A DNA stretch of 59,470 bases from a virus: IMG/VR virus record IMGVR_UViG_3300006789_000025, positions 1 to 59,470 of that record; one strand, 5' to 3'. The notes below the pieces were generated by a model, which was given only the letters and a program-made list of their open reading frames with translations, ran no database searches and was not told the origin of the DNA. Below are positions 6,463-12,776 of the stretch, piece after piece. The first letter of the stretch is position 1. Each line of letters begins with the position of its first letter. A program made the translations under genes and the position numbers.

Positions 6463-6493
6463 TTGGAATTAGACATTCATTGCACTATATTTG
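6463..6493 (+). promoter_or_regulatory. Early promoter P2
   Basis: TTG at 6463 and TATATTTG at 6486-6493 are separated by 20 nt and share the GGAATTAGACA spacer with P3. It restarts transcription just after the type III hammerhead and serves the genes from 6542 on. Confidence 0.8.
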
Positions 6494-6541
6494 TACTATC
6501 AATCACGGAGGAACACTCCTCCACTAAAATCTCTCTCTATC

Positions 6542-6877
6542 ATGCGTAGACAACGCAACCCCCACACGAGCGGTCAGAACCGCAACCACTACACCAAAGG
6601 CTATGATGCCAAGGTGGAGTTTTGGACAGGCCAACTGCTACAGCCTGACGGCAGGTACTCGCAAGAGCGAATCATGCAATCGCTCTCTCACTTCCTCTCC
6701 AAGCAACAGGAGTGGTGCGAGGCTAACGAGGCAATGCTCATGGCTAAGTTCAATGATGCCTGTCGTGCCGGACACGGATTGTTGCGTGCTCAGGTAGACT
6801 TCATGGGTTTCGGTCAGCAAGCTACCTTGTACTGCCGCGACATCGTTACAGCACAGCAAAACAAGCCGCAGTCATGA
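6542..6877 (+). CDS. Hypothetical early protein
   Basis: This 111-aa protein starts MRRQRNPHTSGQNRNHY after the leader AATCTCTCTCTATC; the longer frame from 6491 overlaps P2 and is rejected. The N-terminus is basic and polar, and the rest is helical with several Gln (SLSHFLSKQQEWCEANEAMLMAKFNDA). No known domain is seen. Its stop overlaps the start of the small membrane protein at 6874 (ATGA), so the two are probably translated together. Confidence 0.65.
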   Translation: MRRQRNPHTSGQNRNHYTKGYDAKVEFWTGQLLQPDGRYSQERIMQSLSHFLSKQQEWCEANEAMLMAKFNDACRAGHGLLRAQVDFMGFGQQATLYCRDIVTAQQNKPQS

Positions 6878-6987
6878 AGCAGTTCGCAGAAGAAGCCCTC
6901 ATCATGGCACTGACCGTGATAGCATTCGTTGCTTTCCTTGCAATGGCCTGCTACTTACACGACAGCTTCGAGTACATCCCTAAGTAA
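6874..6987 (+). CDS. Small single-pass membrane protein
   Basis: This 37-aa product starts MKQFAEEALIMALT and has one hydrophobic helix, about residues 9-27 (LIMALTVIAFVAFLAMACY), followed by a short charged tail. The ATG overlaps the preceding stop by four bases (ATGA), and copy 4 of the repeat hairpin follows the stop by 7 bases. Both features support a real gene despite its size. It probably sits in the host inner membrane. Small early phage membrane proteins often modulate host functions, but nothing here identifies the target. Confidence 0.6.
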   Translation: MKQFAEEALIMALTVIAFVAFLAMACYLHDSFEYIPK

Positions 6988-6994
6988 TCAATCA

Positions 6995-7016
6995 GGTGGG
7001 GGTTCAAACCCCCACC
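6995..7016. repeat. Dispersed G-rich hairpin repeat, copy 4
   Basis: A perfect 8-bp stem, GGTGGGGG with CCCCCACC, surrounds TTCAAA. It lies between the small membrane gene and the next gene, whose CU leader begins 6 nt later. Confidence 0.85.
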
Positions 7017-7031
7017 ATAAATCTCTCTCTC

Positions 7032-7292
7032 ATGAAATTCTATAGAACATTCATGGTCTCGTACCAAGCCCCAACAGAACACAAGGGTGCACGAGTCCGA
7101 ATCAAAGACCTCTCCGAAGGCACACGCATCTTCATCCCATTCAACTACGAGTTGAACACCATCACTGAGATGGCGAAGGCTCACCTTAAATCAATTGGGA
7201 TTCCAATCGTAGCTGAAGCCCTCACCCACAAATCAGGATGGGACTCTTACCTGCTACTCTCGAACGAGTACGTAATCCTCCTTGAGAAATGA
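7032..7292 (+). CDS. Hypothetical early protein
   Basis: This 86-aa protein starts MKFYRTFMVSYQAP directly after AATCTCTCTCTC; the in-frame start at 6996 lies inside the repeat hairpin and is rejected. It has alternating short strands and helices (GARVRIKDLSEGTRIFIPF, then TEMAKAHLKSIGIPIVAEAL) and no Cys or recognised motif. Its stop overlaps the next ATG (ATGA). It belongs to a chain of small coupled early genes of unknown function. Confidence 0.65.
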   Translation: MKFYRTFMVSYQAPTEHKGARVRIKDLSEGTRIFIPFNYELNTITEMAKAHLKSIGIPIVAEALTHKSGWDSYLLLSNEYVILLEK

Positions 7293-7444
7293 TTAAAGCA
7301 GGTATCCAATTCCGTACTGCCACATGGCGTGAGTGGTACATAGTCAAGACATTCAAGAACCAACCACACATGGACAACTTCATTGAATACATCTGTCGAA
7401 CCAAAGGCTATACCTTGGATGAGGTATGGCACTTAAATAAATAA
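7289..7444 (+). CDS. Small hypothetical protein
   Basis: This 51-aa product starts MIKAGIQFRTATWREWYIVK and is mixed alpha/beta with five aromatic residues in the first half. Its start overlaps the stop of the 7032-7292 gene by four bases, and the next gene begins 2 bases after its stop, so it fills an otherwise empty gap in a tight operon. No domain recognised. Confidence 0.6.
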   Translation: MIKAGIQFRTATWREWYIVKTFKNQPHMDNFIEYICRTKGYTLDEVWHLNK

Positions 7445-7446
7445 TC

Positions 7447-7845
7447 ATGAAAACATACTTTAACCAAGAAGGACAGCATCAAGCTGACTTCGATAGGATG
7501 TGGGACGCATACGTACCCGCACAAGGCGAGGCTGACACAGCACACGGAGAAGCCATCCGAATCATCGCAAGGTTCTCTTACGACATCTACAACAACGGAG
7601 GGGGCAACCTCTTCGAATGTGATGAAGACTACACTTGGAATCCTTACTACTCAGAAATGGCTGACAACCTCACCGAGTTCATGAGAGGTTCAGGATTGGA
7701 CATCAGGAGAGAGATACGCACTGTAGTAATGGTTGGTGTTGACCGACTTGGATGGGGTGAAGTTGTATCCCGATTCGAACCATTGATGGATGCCGTCATC
7801 AGACGCGCACTGCACGAAGAAGAAGTTTCATTATCTAAAAAATAA
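7447..7845 (+). CDS. Hypothetical protein, conserved-looking acidic family
   Basis: This 132-aa acidic protein has a central segment PAQGEADTAHGEAIRIIARF followed by YDIYNNGGGNLFE. I recall similar 'QGEAIR..R..YDYYNNG' proteins in bacteria and phages with no assigned function. The second half is helical (DIRREIRTVVMVGVDRLG). No catalytic residues can be named. It lies 2 bases after the 7289-7444 gene and 4 bases before the next one, within the P2 unit. Confidence 0.65.
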   Translation: MKTYFNQEGQHQADFDRMWDAYVPAQGEADTAHGEAIRIIARFSYDIYNNGGGNLFECDEDYTWNPYYSEMADNLTEFMRGSGLDIRREIRTVVMVGVDRLGWGEVVSRFEPLMDAVIRRALHEEEVSLSKK

Positions 7846-7849
7846 TATC

Positions 7850-8083
7850 ATGCCTAATATGTCATACTGCCGTTTTGAAAACACGTCCAACGACCTTGAA
7901 GATTGCGTAGATGCAATCAACAGCGAGCGATGCTTACGCGATGAAGGACTCGACAAGTACGAGCGAAGAGGGTTACTGAAGATACTAAATCTTGCCAAGC
8001 AAATTGTCGAGGAAGAAGAGTACATCCGCAAGCTAATAACTCACGACCATAGACCATGGAACGAACCTAGTAGAATTGGGTAG
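7850..8083 (+). CDS. Hypothetical protein of the MSYCRFENT family
   Basis: This 77-aa protein starts MPNMSYCRFENTSNDLEDCVDAI. The N-terminal MSYCRFENT...DL.DC pattern recurs in small proteins of Bacteroidetes phages, as far as I recall, without known function. The longer frame from 7790 overlaps the previous gene and is rejected. A long helix (EEEEYIRKLI) lies near the C-terminus. The stop is followed by a GCTGTG/CACAGC hairpin (8083-8106) and repeat copy 5, which probably end the P2 transcript. Confidence 0.7.
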   Translation: MPNMSYCRFENTSNDLEDCVDAINSERCLRDEGLDKYERRGLLKILNLAKQIVEEEEYIRKLITHDHRPWNEPSRIG

Positions 8084-8122
8084 CTGTGTTTGAGAGACTG
8101 CACAGCATCCATACGGGGGGTG

Positions 8123-8142
8123 GTGGGGGTTCAAACCCCCAC
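8123..8142. repeat. Dispersed G-rich hairpin repeat, copy 5
   Basis: A perfect GTGGGGGTTCAAACCCCCAC, preceded by a smaller hairpin (8083-8088 with 8101-8106) and followed by CATCTTTCTCC. It sits between the P2 gene block and promoter P3, so a terminator role is plausible. Confidence 0.85.
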
Positions 8143-8175
8143 CATCTTTCTCCCGTAAAATATATCTCTCATCAT

Positions 8176-8206
8176 TTGGAATTAGACATCTTTTGTACTA
8201 TCTTTG
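8176..8206 (+). promoter_or_regulatory. Early promoter P3
   Basis: TTG at 8176 and TATCTTTG at 8199-8206 with a 20-nt spacer beginning GAATTAGACA, nearly identical to P2. It drives the amidotransferase-cyclotransferase gene at 8238. Confidence 0.8.
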
Positions 8207-8237
8207 TACAATCATTAATCATTTAAACACATCTCTC

Positions 8238-9269
8238 ATGTGCGTTATCATTATCAAACAACAGACCGACAAGGTCATAGACCAAGACATACTGCGCTCG
8301 TCTGCGCGTATCAACCCGCACGGGTTAGGAGTTACATGGCTCGACACATTCAAGACGGAGTACCATGCTTCCTTGAATTATGATGTGCTTGAGACCAACC
8401 GTCCATTCATTGCTCACTTCCGATATGCGACAGTCGGTTCAGTGAACACACACAACATGCACCCATTCGTGTGCGGTGCTCAAGACAACGAGCTACTCAT
8501 GATGAACGGCACAATCAAAGGATTGGGCAACAAGACAGACTGCGACAGCCGAGTGCTCGCAGGTATGCTCGGAGAACTTCCGCGTGATACATGGAAAGAT
8601 ATATTGGAGGAGCACGAGTGCCGATTCACTACTATCAATACCAAGGCTCGCACCTTTGAGATATACAACGAAGATATGTGGCACACGCATGACGGCATCA
8701 TGTACTCAAAGCCCAACGTCCTCTTCACCAACACGATTGCTGTATACGGTACGCTCAAGAAGGGGCAAAGCAATCACCCACGATTCCTATCACGAGCAGA
8801 GTTCTTAGGCTCAGGTATCACGCAGGACAAGTACCCGCTCTTGATTGACGGGCTACCCTACCTGCTACCTGAAAAGGGAACAGGTCACCGAGTAGAGATG
8901 CACGTCTTCCGAGTAACTGATGAGATGCTACACGATGTGGACATACTCGAAGGTCATCCCCGTTGGTACGTACGTGAGCAGATACCTGTCCACTTAGGTA
9001 GCGAGACGCATATGGCTTGGACATACTTCAACCCCAAGCACCGACAGCCATCTGATGAGATGCACTACACGTTCCCTGCTCCATCACCATGGGATTTTGA
9101 GATGGCTGAGGACAATGAGCTTCTGCCACTTGAATATGGCAACGCATACTACTGCCTTAATTGTTTCAACGGGGTAGAGAAAGATAACTCAGCCTTTGAT
9201 ACATATACCTGCAAGACTTGCAGTGAGAGCTTTGATGAAGCAGAATTAAATCAATACAAATTATTCTAA
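8238..9269 (+). CDS. Fusion: class II glutamine amidotransferase + gamma-glutamyl cyclotransferase + zinc ribbon
   Basis: This 343-aa protein has three parts. Residues 1 to about 160 are a class II glutamine amidotransferase: the start MCVIIIK puts the nucleophile Cys at position 2, and AHFRYATVG, HNMHPF and MMNGTIKG follow the family. Residues about 167-275 are a gamma-glutamyl cyclotransferase/AIG2-like domain (VYGTLKKGQSNH, then DILEGHPRWYVREQIPV). The tail has a CLNC...CKTC zinc ribbon. The ATG at 8238 is fixed by the required Cys2; the longer frame from 8193 lies in P3. These activities release ammonia from glutamine and open or form gamma-glutamyl bonds, and accompany amidoligases such as 5363-6340. 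The partnership is inferred. Confidence 0.85.
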   Translation: MCVIIIKQQTDKVIDQDILRSSARINPHGLGVTWLDTFKTEYHASLNYDVLETNRPFIAHFRYATVGSVNTHNMHPFVCGAQDNELLMMNGTIKGLGNKTDCDSRVLAGMLGELPRDTWKDILEEHECRFTTINTKARTFEIYNEDMWHTHDGIMYSKPNVLFTNTIAVYGTLKKGQSNHPRFLSRAEFLGSGITQDKYPLLIDGLPYLLPEKGTGHRVEMHVFRVTDEMLHDVDILEGHPRWYVREQIPVHLGSETHMAWTYFNPKHRQPSDEMHYTFPAPSPWDFEMAEDNELLPLEYGNAYYCLNCFNGVEKDNSAFDTYTCKTCSESFDEAELNQYKLF

Positions 9270-9523
9270 TGGACAAGAATAGAATACCCGACTGCCTTAA
9301 TTGGATGACCGATGACATGGTGGGTGCAGGAGCACCTGCCGATGCAGGTGAAGCCAAGCTAAACGAATGGCTCTATGAGTTCTTTGACGAGTACGAATCA
9401 GGAATCATGGAGTACATACAAGATGCCATGCAAGAGTTCGTGCAATCAAAAGAACCTGTAGAGTACGGAGAAGATGAACGCGGATGCGACAAGTACCACC
9501 AACAAAAAGATGACGCACTATGA
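9269..9523 (+). CDS. Small acidic hypothetical protein
   Basis: This 84-aa, strongly acidic protein starts MDKNRIPDCLNWMTDDM. The middle is helical (KLNEWLYEFFDEYESGIMEYIQ) and the C-terminus polar. Its ATG shares a base with the stop of the amidotransferase fusion, and its own stop overlaps the next ATG, so it belongs to the same transcript. No domain recognised. Its high negative charge might mimic nucleic acid, but that is only a speculation. Confidence 0.6.
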   Translation: MDKNRIPDCLNWMTDDMVGAGAPADAGEAKLNEWLYEFFDEYESGIMEYIQDAMQEFVQSKEPVEYGEDERGCDKYHQQKDDAL

Positions 9524-9699
9524 GCGACAACATAACCCCACTGAGTAAAGAGATAGCTCAGGTAATAATGAATCGGATTGTTCTTAAACGCATAACGCCA
9601 TCAGGCGTTGATGACTACAAGAATATAATGAGCGAAATCGAATCGTCAATGACCGAGATACTAGTATCAATAGATAACCATTTTTGTGATGAACAGTAA
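9520..9699 (+). CDS. Small hypothetical protein
   Basis: A 59-aa product, starting MSDNITPLSKEIAQVIMNRI, whose ATG overlaps the preceding stop by four bases and which ends within the start of the next small gene. It is mostly helical with no motif recognised. Tight overlap on both sides is the main evidence that it is translated. Confidence 0.55.
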   Translation: MSDNITPLSKEIAQVIMNRIVLKRITPSGVDDYKNIMSEIESSMTEILVSIDNHFCDEQ

Positions 9700-9832
9700 A
9701 GAGATACAAGGATTGATTGAATACGTAGAGAATCCTGACAACAGGATGCAAGATGGATACCACGTAACAGACGTAGAGATGTTGAACATCGTGATTAATA
9801 AACTTAAAAGATTGGTAAGCAATGAGCAATAA
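9689..9832 (+). CDS. Small hypothetical protein
   Basis: A 47-aa product starting MNSKEIQGLIEYVENPDNRM. It overlaps the previous gene by 11 bases and the next by 11 bases. It is helical and acidic, without a recognised motif. The case for it is the continuous chain of overlapping starts and stops between 9269 and 10028. Confidence 0.5.
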   Translation: MNSKEIQGLIEYVENPDNRMQDGYHVTDVEMLNIVINKLKRLVSNEQ

Positions 9833-10028
9833 GACATACCCATTCAGTGAAGGAGACGAGTACTACTCAATGGTCACCCGCGATGACGGACGAACAGAAT
9901 TAATTTGGTCTATATGGGATGACATCAGTGAGGAGATACATGACAAAAACCCTCAGCAACTTTACTGCACCACCGACCACGCACTTGAATTGGCTCGCGT
10001 CAAGCCATGCTCAATCATTCTTTATTAA
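9822..10028 (+). CDS. Small hypothetical protein
   Basis: A 68-aa protein starting MSNKTYPFSEGDEYYSMVTR. The pattern GDEYYS...DDGRTELIWSIWDD looks like a beta-rich N-terminal half followed by a helix (DHALELARV). Proteins opening with a 'F..GD.YY' phrase are common in Bacteroidetes phages as far as I recall, without assigned function. It overlaps the preceding gene and is followed 14 bases later by the DUF3846-like gene. Confidence 0.6.
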   Translation: MSNKTYPFSEGDEYYSMVTRDDGRTELIWSIWDDISEEIHDKNPQQLYCTTDHALELARVKPCSIILY

Positions 10029-10042
10029 ACTATATTTACACC

Positions 10043-10291
10043 ATGGCTGTACTAATTAAATCAGATGGTAGTCAACATGACTATCCCGAATACGATACGC
10101 TACAAGGCAAACAAAAAGCTGTAGGCGGATACATCGAACCCGTATACTTTGAAGACAAAGTATTACTAGTGAATGAAGAAGGTCTCATTCATCACCTTCC
10201 TGTTAACGATACTGCTTCCTCTATGGCACAGCAAATTCTTGTAGGCGATTGTCTACTGCTGACGATAGAGGAGTGGAATGAAAACAATTAA
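10043..10291 (+). CDS. DUF3846-like protein
   Basis: This 82-aa protein starts MAVLIKSDGSQHDYPE. The phrases LQGKQKAVGGYIEPV, LLVNEEGLIHHLPVN and QILVGDCLLL follow the DUF3846 pattern, which I recall as frequent in phages and mobile elements with unknown function. The in-frame start at 10007 overlaps the previous gene and is rejected. It lies 2 bases before the next gene in the same unit. Confidence 0.65.
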   Translation: MAVLIKSDGSQHDYPEYDTLQGKQKAVGGYIEPVYFEDKVLLVNEEGLIHHLPVNDTASSMAQQILVGDCLLLTIEEWNENN

Positions 10292-10293
10292 TT

Positions 10294-10665
10294 ATGAAAT
10301 CATTTTTTAAGGGGGCATATGTGAATGCCAAGAACCAAGAGGATACTCCCGCACGGATAGCTCAGCTACGCACCATCACTCTTAAAGATAAGTATGACAT
10401 CAAAGACTTTACGCAATTCGGATTGTTGATGTCCCGTAAGTCTTTTGAATCTAAGTACGCTCACCTATCACATCTACTGCACAAAAACTGCAAGGATGTT
10501 ATGGTATACGTACAGGGTTATTTTATTCAAGGCTTAGATAACGGTAAGTTTTTCAACAACCACTTCTCAACTACAGGCAAGACAAGCAAGGACATTGTCG
10601 AGGTAGAAAAATATCTATTTAAAAAACTACAAAAATTGTCTAAAGAATCCTTGCAGATAGTCTAA
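10294..10665 (+). CDS. Hypothetical protein
   Basis: This 123-aa basic protein starts MKSFFKGAYVNAKNQ. A beta-like segment (DVMVYVQGYFIQGLDNGKFF) sits between two helical parts, and the C-terminus is Lys-rich (VEKYLFKKLQKLSKESL). No catalytic motif or known domain is recognised. It is the last gene before candidate promoter P4, whose -33 element lies inside its 3' end. Confidence 0.6.
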   Translation: MKSFFKGAYVNAKNQEDTPARIAQLRTITLKDKYDIKDFTQFGLLMSRKSFESKYAHLSHLLHKNCKDVMVYVQGYFIQGLDNGKFFNNHFSTTGKTSKDIVEVEKYLFKKLQKLSKESLQIV

Positions 10666-10681
10666 TCCTTTTGTATATTTA
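10651..10681 (+). promoter_or_regulatory. Candidate promoter P4
   Basis: TTG at 10651 and TATATTTA at 10674-10681 are 20 nt apart; the last base of the -7 box differs from consensus. The sequence downstream, ATCATTAATCATT, matches the P3 leader, followed by TCTCTCTC and the ATG at 10706, which strengthens the call. It would drive the recombination and replication genes. Confidence 0.6.
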
Positions 10682-10705
10682 CATCATCATTAATCATTCT
10701 CTCTC

Positions 10706-10903
10706 ATGTCTAAAATTAAACAGACCCTTGGCGAAAGCCAACACGATGACACGTTCCTTGATGACACCTTCCGTGTTAAGCAACGAACGATTGTACCCAC
10801 ACCATTCATCGGTGGTGCTATCCGTCAAATCTTTGACGACCAACTACTTGCTATCCAAATGGAGCAAGAGAAATCCAAATATAATGAAGCGCGAAATCTT
10901 TAA
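10706..10903 (+). CDS. Small hypothetical protein
   Basis: A 65-aa protein starting MSKIKQTLGESQHDD, placed directly after the CU leader TTCTCTCTC. The larger frame on 10671-11186 overlaps it, but the leader favours this start here. It has an acidic N-terminus and a central segment VKQRTIVPTPFIGGAIRQIFDDQ; no known domain. It overlaps the start of the DnaA domain IV-like gene by 20 bases. Confidence 0.65.
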   Translation: MSKIKQTLGESQHDDTFLDDTFRVKQRTIVPTPFIGGAIRQIFDDQLLAIQMEQEKSKYNEARNL

Positions 10904-11186
10904 TAAGTATGCGAGTGATATCGCCAAGCGATACGACCTAACTACAGAGGAGATGTTTACTAAGAAAAAAGACAGACACTTAGTAGACGCTCGTCACATG
11001 CTGTACTATGTGTGCAGTGTTAGACCTATCGGCTTGAGCTATATCCAAAAGTATATGGGTGAGAATGGATATGATATCTGCCATTCATCAATCATCCATG
11101 GAATCAAAAAGATTACCAAAGAGTTAGAGACAGACGCTGACTATCAATCAGTAGTATCTGATATCACCAATCATCTTTCATCATAA
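10884..11186 (+). CDS. DnaA domain IV-like DNA-binding protein
   Basis: This 100-aa protein starts MKREIFNKYASDIAKRYDL; the 5' part of the longer frame overlaps the 10706 gene out of frame and is rejected. Residues about 35-80 (DARHMLYYVCS..., GLSYIQKYMGENGYD, CHSSIIHGIKKI) follow the helix-turn-helix of the DnaA C-terminal domain, where the corresponding 'DHSTVIHAI.KI' helix reads the DnaA box. There is no ATPase domain. It may mark the phage origin or regulate early genes. A second protein of this type is at 18032-18583. Confidence 0.65.
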   Translation: MKREIFNKYASDIAKRYDLTTEEMFTKKKDRHLVDARHMLYYVCSVRPIGLSYIQKYMGENGYDICHSSIIHGIKKITKELETDADYQSVVSDITNHLSS

Positions 11187-11187
11187 C

Positions 11188-11203
11188 GGGGGTTCAGACC
11201 CCC
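11188..11203. repeat. Dispersed G-rich hairpin repeat, copy 6 (diverged)
   Basis: GGGGG and CCCCC surround TTCAGA, and the outer pairs of the usual stem are lost. It begins at the base after a TAA stop and lies 17 bases before the next ATG. Confidence 0.65.
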
Positions 11204-11219
11204 ACTTAAATTAATCGTA

Positions 11220-11825
11220 ATGGAAAAGAAACAATCAGTGTTTCATACTTTGTCGGCTATAAACGTCAAGAGCAAGGTCAAGAAGAAGAACAACTTAAAC
11301 TACCTATCATGGTCAGATGCATGGGCAATGCTGAAGGAGAAATATCCTACTGCTCAACGCCACATCTATGAGCATGACGCAACAGGCTTCAACTATTTTA
11401 CAGACGGAAGAACTGCGTGGGTAAAGGTTGGTATTGATGTCGATGGGTTAGAGCATATTGATATGCTACCCGTCATGGACTTCAGGAATCAAAGCATCTC
11501 TTGTGAGAAGATGACTTCGATGGATGTCAACAAAGCTATTCAGCGGTCAACGGTAAAGGCTATGGGGATGCACGGCTTAGGCATTGCAGTATACCAAGGT
11601 GAAGACTTACCTGATGTGGTAGCTGTTGTTACCAAGCCTGAACCCCTGCCGTCTCTTACTATGAAGGGAAGCAAGTGGGTAGATGCGGTGAAGTTCTTTA
11701 CAGATAACCACCACAAGGAGGTAGCAGATTTGTTCAAGCAGGTGGAGAGGTCATACGTTCTGCCTCCCCGTATCAAGGGAGAGCTTAAGAAGATTCACGA
11801 ATCAGCAGGTAACGAATCAGTATGA
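11220..11825 (+). CDS. Single-strand annealing protein of the DUF1071/Sak3 type
   Basis: This 201-aa protein matches the DUF1071 pattern: LNYLSWSDAWAMLKEKYP at about 26-43, VKVGIDVDG, MDFRNQSI, and MDVNKAIQRSTVKAMGMHGLG at about 100-120 ending in the YQGEDLP phrase. Proteins of this family anneal single strands during phage recombination, usually with a 5'-3' exonuclease. The next gene, whose start overlaps this stop by four bases, is such an exonuclease. The C-terminal 60 residues are variable and may bind partners. Function is inferred from family and context. Confidence 0.75.
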   Translation: MEKKQSVFHTLSAINVKSKVKKKNNLNYLSWSDAWAMLKEKYPTAQRHIYEHDATGFNYFTDGRTAWVKVGIDVDGLEHIDMLPVMDFRNQSISCEKMTSMDVNKAIQRSTVKAMGMHGLGIAVYQGEDLPDVVAVVTKPEPLPSLTMKGSKWVDAVKFFTDNHHKEVADLFKQVERSYVLPPRIKGELKKIHESAGNESV

Positions 11826-12553
11826 ATAATATCATAGACCTACTTCGGGATGACAATAACTACTATGGAGATATAGGTAGAAAGTATATGTCTAACTCAG
11901 ACATAGGAACTCTGTTGTCCAACCCTAAAGCATTTGGAGTTCCACGACAGGACAATGCTACGTTCGGTAAAGGAAGACTATTCCATCAGTCTATCCTTGA
12001 ACCTGAAAAGGCAAAAGACTTCTTACATATTGACTGCAGTAGCAGGAACTCCAAGAAGTACAAGGACTACATAGCTGAGAACAATCTACCATTCGTACTG
12101 CTCACGAAAGAGTACAACAATATATTGGGTAGCGTTGAAGCGATGTTAGGCAATTGGGATTTCTTCACTAAGATAAGAGAAGAGGGTGTTATCTATGAAG
12201 AGCCTGCTGTCAAAGAGATACATGGCAAGATGTGGAAGGGCAAGGCAGACATCATAACTGACACCCATATCTATGACTTGAAGACCACGAATGATATGTA
12301 CAAATTCAAATGGTCTGCGAGTAAGTATAACTACGACAGCCAAGCGTTCATATATCAGCAGTTGTTTGGAAAGAAGATGGACTTCCTTGTCATAGACAAG
12401 AACACTAATCTATTAGGTCACTTCACTACGACAGATGAATTCATTGAGCGTGGTGAGGAGAAGGTAAGGAGAGCGGTAGAAGTTTACGACAAGTACTTTG
12501 GTGATGACCCAACTGACGACATCGAATCATTCTACATAAAGGATGTACTTTAA
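11822..12553 (+). CDS. PD-(D/E)XK exonuclease, RecE/exonuclease VIII-like
   Basis: This 243-aa protein has the fold pattern of phage recombination exonucleases. An N-terminal SNSDIGTLLSNPKAFG segment and FGKGRLFHQSIL precede a core containing EEPAVKEIHGKMWKGKADIIT, then the catalytic D-x-K strand in IYDLKTTNDM, and the helix QAFIYQQLFGKKMDF. It would resect double-stranded ends to give single strands for the annealing protein encoded just upstream. Genes overlap by ATGA. The pair forms a two-component recombination module. Confidence 0.8.
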   Translation: MNNIIDLLRDDNNYYGDIGRKYMSNSDIGTLLSNPKAFGVPRQDNATFGKGRLFHQSILEPEKAKDFLHIDCSSRNSKKYKDYIAENNLPFVLLTKEYNNILGSVEAMLGNWDFFTKIREEGVIYEEPAVKEIHGKMWKGKADIITDTHIYDLKTTNDMYKFKWSASKYNYDSQAFIYQQLFGKKMDFLVIDKNTNLLGHFTTTDEFIERGEEKVRRAVEVYDKYFGDDPTDDIESFYIKDVL

Positions 12554-12563
12554 AACAAAAACA

Positions 12564-12776
12564 ATGCAGGTAGAAGTTCCAACTACCTGCGCCACATCAC
12601 AAGACAAACAAGATGTCATTGATGCGGTATCAATTTTCTTGGAACAACAAATCAAAATTAATTGCACATGTCACAAGAGACAAAAAAAGATGACGCGATT
12701 TGGGTGGAAGGTCTTAGGATTTTTAAACTTGAAGAAGGACAAGGGCGTTCATGGGGAGTTGCCGACATCAAGATAA
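12564..12776 (+). CDS. Possible small protein overlapping the next gene
   Basis: A 70-aa frame starts MQVEVPTTCATSQDKQDVID after an A-rich leader. The first 35 residues look protein-like (a helical DVIDAVSIFLEQQIKI), but the last 36 codons overlap the better supported gene at 12668 in another frame and read as arbitrary basic residues. Either a short gene whose 3' end doubles as coding sequence for the next, or just a spacer of 114 bases. Confidence 0.35.
   Translation: MQVEVPTTCATSQDKQDVIDAVSIFLEQQIKINCTCHKRQKKMTRFGWKVLGFLNLKKDKGVHGELPTSR

Noticed and set aside
8083-8106. GCTGTG/CACAGC hairpin considered as a third ribozyme
   Set aside because: No CTGATGA or GAAA elements are nearby; it is only a hairpin near a gene end.
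4320-8142. GGGGGTTCAAACCCCC resembles a tRNA T-arm
   Set aside because: The loop is 6 nt with a perfect 7-bp stem, no acceptor, D or anticodon arm surrounds any copy, and late copies lose the TTCAAA loop.
4547-8237. Longer in-frame starts beginning MYYLC/MYYQS at 4547, 6491 and 8193
   Set aside because: These come from the repeated promoter sequence itself (GTACTATCTTTG reads as YYLC); the true ATGs follow the CU leaders, and at 8238 the Cys2 rule of class II amidotransferases decides.
10671-10883. 5' part of the long frame 10671-11186
   Set aside because: It overlaps the better supported gene at 10706-10903 in another frame; only the part from 10884 shows a domain.
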